Positions 63,520-64,000 of a DNA stretch of 64,000 nt are shown here, piece by piece; position 1 is the stretch's first letter, and each line of letters starts with the position of its first letter. The notes under the pieces were generated by a model that was not told the origin of the DNA, made no database searches, and saw only the letters and a program-made list of their open reading frames with translations. The translations under genes and the position numbers were made by a program. This DNA comes from Shewanella sp. 10N.286.48.A6 (GTDB lineage: Bacteria > Pseudomonadota > Gammaproteobacteria > Enterobacterales > Shewanellaceae): positions 122,427 through 186,426 of the forward strand of contig NZ_MCVI01000014.1 of assembly GCF_002873135.1 (NCBI RefSeq). The letters are read 5' to 3'.

Positions 63520-64000
63520 GTACGCCCAGCATGGGCATGAACTAATGAGGTGAAAGTCCTCTGTAGGAAGATCACCGTTACTCTTTCTAAAAGAGAATAA
63601 CATACTGTTATTAAACGTTAACTACTAGCGAATGGCAAGGGCTTATCCGCGAGGATTGGTCTGAAGGAAGCCGCTAGCAAATTTGCGAGCTGATGAACAA
63701 GAACATCATATGAGGCGTAGGCTAGAGATGAGTTGGCACAAGACGACGAAATCACGTGATCTAATGGCCACCGTAAATGATGCAGCAGTGCAAAGAAAGT
63801 TCATGTTCTTATCTGGGGAGATCTGCTTAACTCGCGATCGGTCACTAACCAGTAAGGCTCTGGTTTATAAGTGCCTTGGCTTTTCAGCGTCATCGACTGA
63901 AAAGAGCGAATCAGATGGAAACCGATAGCGCATGACGGGGCAACTCGGCATGTGATTATGCAGAAGTCAGCAGACGGCATAGTAGCCCAACGCCCATCGT
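63518..64000 (+). mobile_element. 5' part of a group II intron (ribozyme domains, truncated by window end)
   Basis: From about 63518 (GTGTACG, close to the GUGYG 5' end; GTACG at 63520 is the alternative) the sequence matches the style of bacterial group II intron RNA. It has a GCCC-AGCAT-GGGC hairpin at 63524-63536, a GAGG-TGAAAGT-CCTC hairpin at 63547-63561, a TCTGAAGGAAGCCGCTAGC segment, GAGCTGATGAACAAGAAC, and near the end CAGAAGTCAGCAGACGGCAT, which usually precedes the reverse transcriptase ORF by a short distance. No maturase codons are visible before 64000. The intron runs opposite to the cassette gene and sits in an attC. Confidence 0.75.

Noticed and set aside
63683..63928. An 81-codon rightward ORF near the end of the window
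   Set aside because: It lies inside the group II intron ribozyme region and its translation is a random-looking basic sequence; it is structural RNA, not a gene.

Overview
The window looks like a chromosomal segment of a marine gammaproteobacterium, most likely Shewanella or a close relative. This is inferred from gene content and protein style (CheV, PpsR/PpsA, YdiJ, Cti, SlyD with a short His tail, YdbH-YnbE-YdbL), from moderately AT-rich DNA, and from integron-type DNA at the right edge. I could run no database search, so the genus is an inference. Most genes are core or near-core, in short operons on both strands, often closed by clear intrinsic terminators. I saw no tRNA, rRNA, CRISPR array or prophage.

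Layout. 1-6.9 kb: a partial PLP-dependent deaminase, a small orphan protein, a ChrR-type zinc anti-sigma/ECF sigma pair, a Lon-substrate-domain protein, a Blc lipocalin, CheV and two small cytosolic proteins. 7-18 kb: a lytic transglycosylase, SlyD, a glutathionyl-hydroquinone reductase, two paralogous UshA-type nucleotidase lipoproteins around an esterase, a heat-shock ibpA with a sigma-32-like promoter and a ROSE-like RNA thermometer, and a SoxR unit: soxR diverges from a 19-bp-spacer SoxR promoter that drives an unrecognised 55-residue ORF and then two VOC-fold genes. 18-33.5 kb: an RhlE-type helicase, a decayed RAYT transposase, ilvIH, LysE and MFS exporters, a large secreted lipoprotein, a GNAT enzyme, the ydbH-ynbE-ydbL envelope lipid-transport operon and a hexose-6-phosphate mutarotase.

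33.5-48.5 kb: a NarL-type response regulator overlaps a DUF938 methyltransferase ORF that has no ATG, GTG or TTG start and carries a full intrinsic terminator inside its reading frame. Then come a thioesterase, a histidine phosphatase, a register-perfect array of seventeen 14-bp repeats, a TPR/TonB-C protein, a membrane HD-GYP protein, an AroH-type DAHP synthase, divergent ppsR/ppsA, ydiJ and a DUF1285 gene. 48-60 kb: a MarR regulator, a TetR-MFP-RND efflux operon, an aldehyde-detoxification module (YqhD-like dehydrogenase, DJ-1/PfpI protein, divergent LysR), a YccT-like protein and RlmI.

60-64 kb: a cis/trans fatty acid isomerase, then accessory DNA: one integron gene cassette (GNAT acetyltransferase) bounded by two attC-like hairpins. 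The outer attC is cut by the 5' part of a group II intron running off the window end, in the orientation known for attC-targeting introns. The observations most worth following are the DUF938 start/terminator arrangement, the cassette-intron junction, the SoxR-controlled small ORF, the ibpA thermometer and the 14-bp array.
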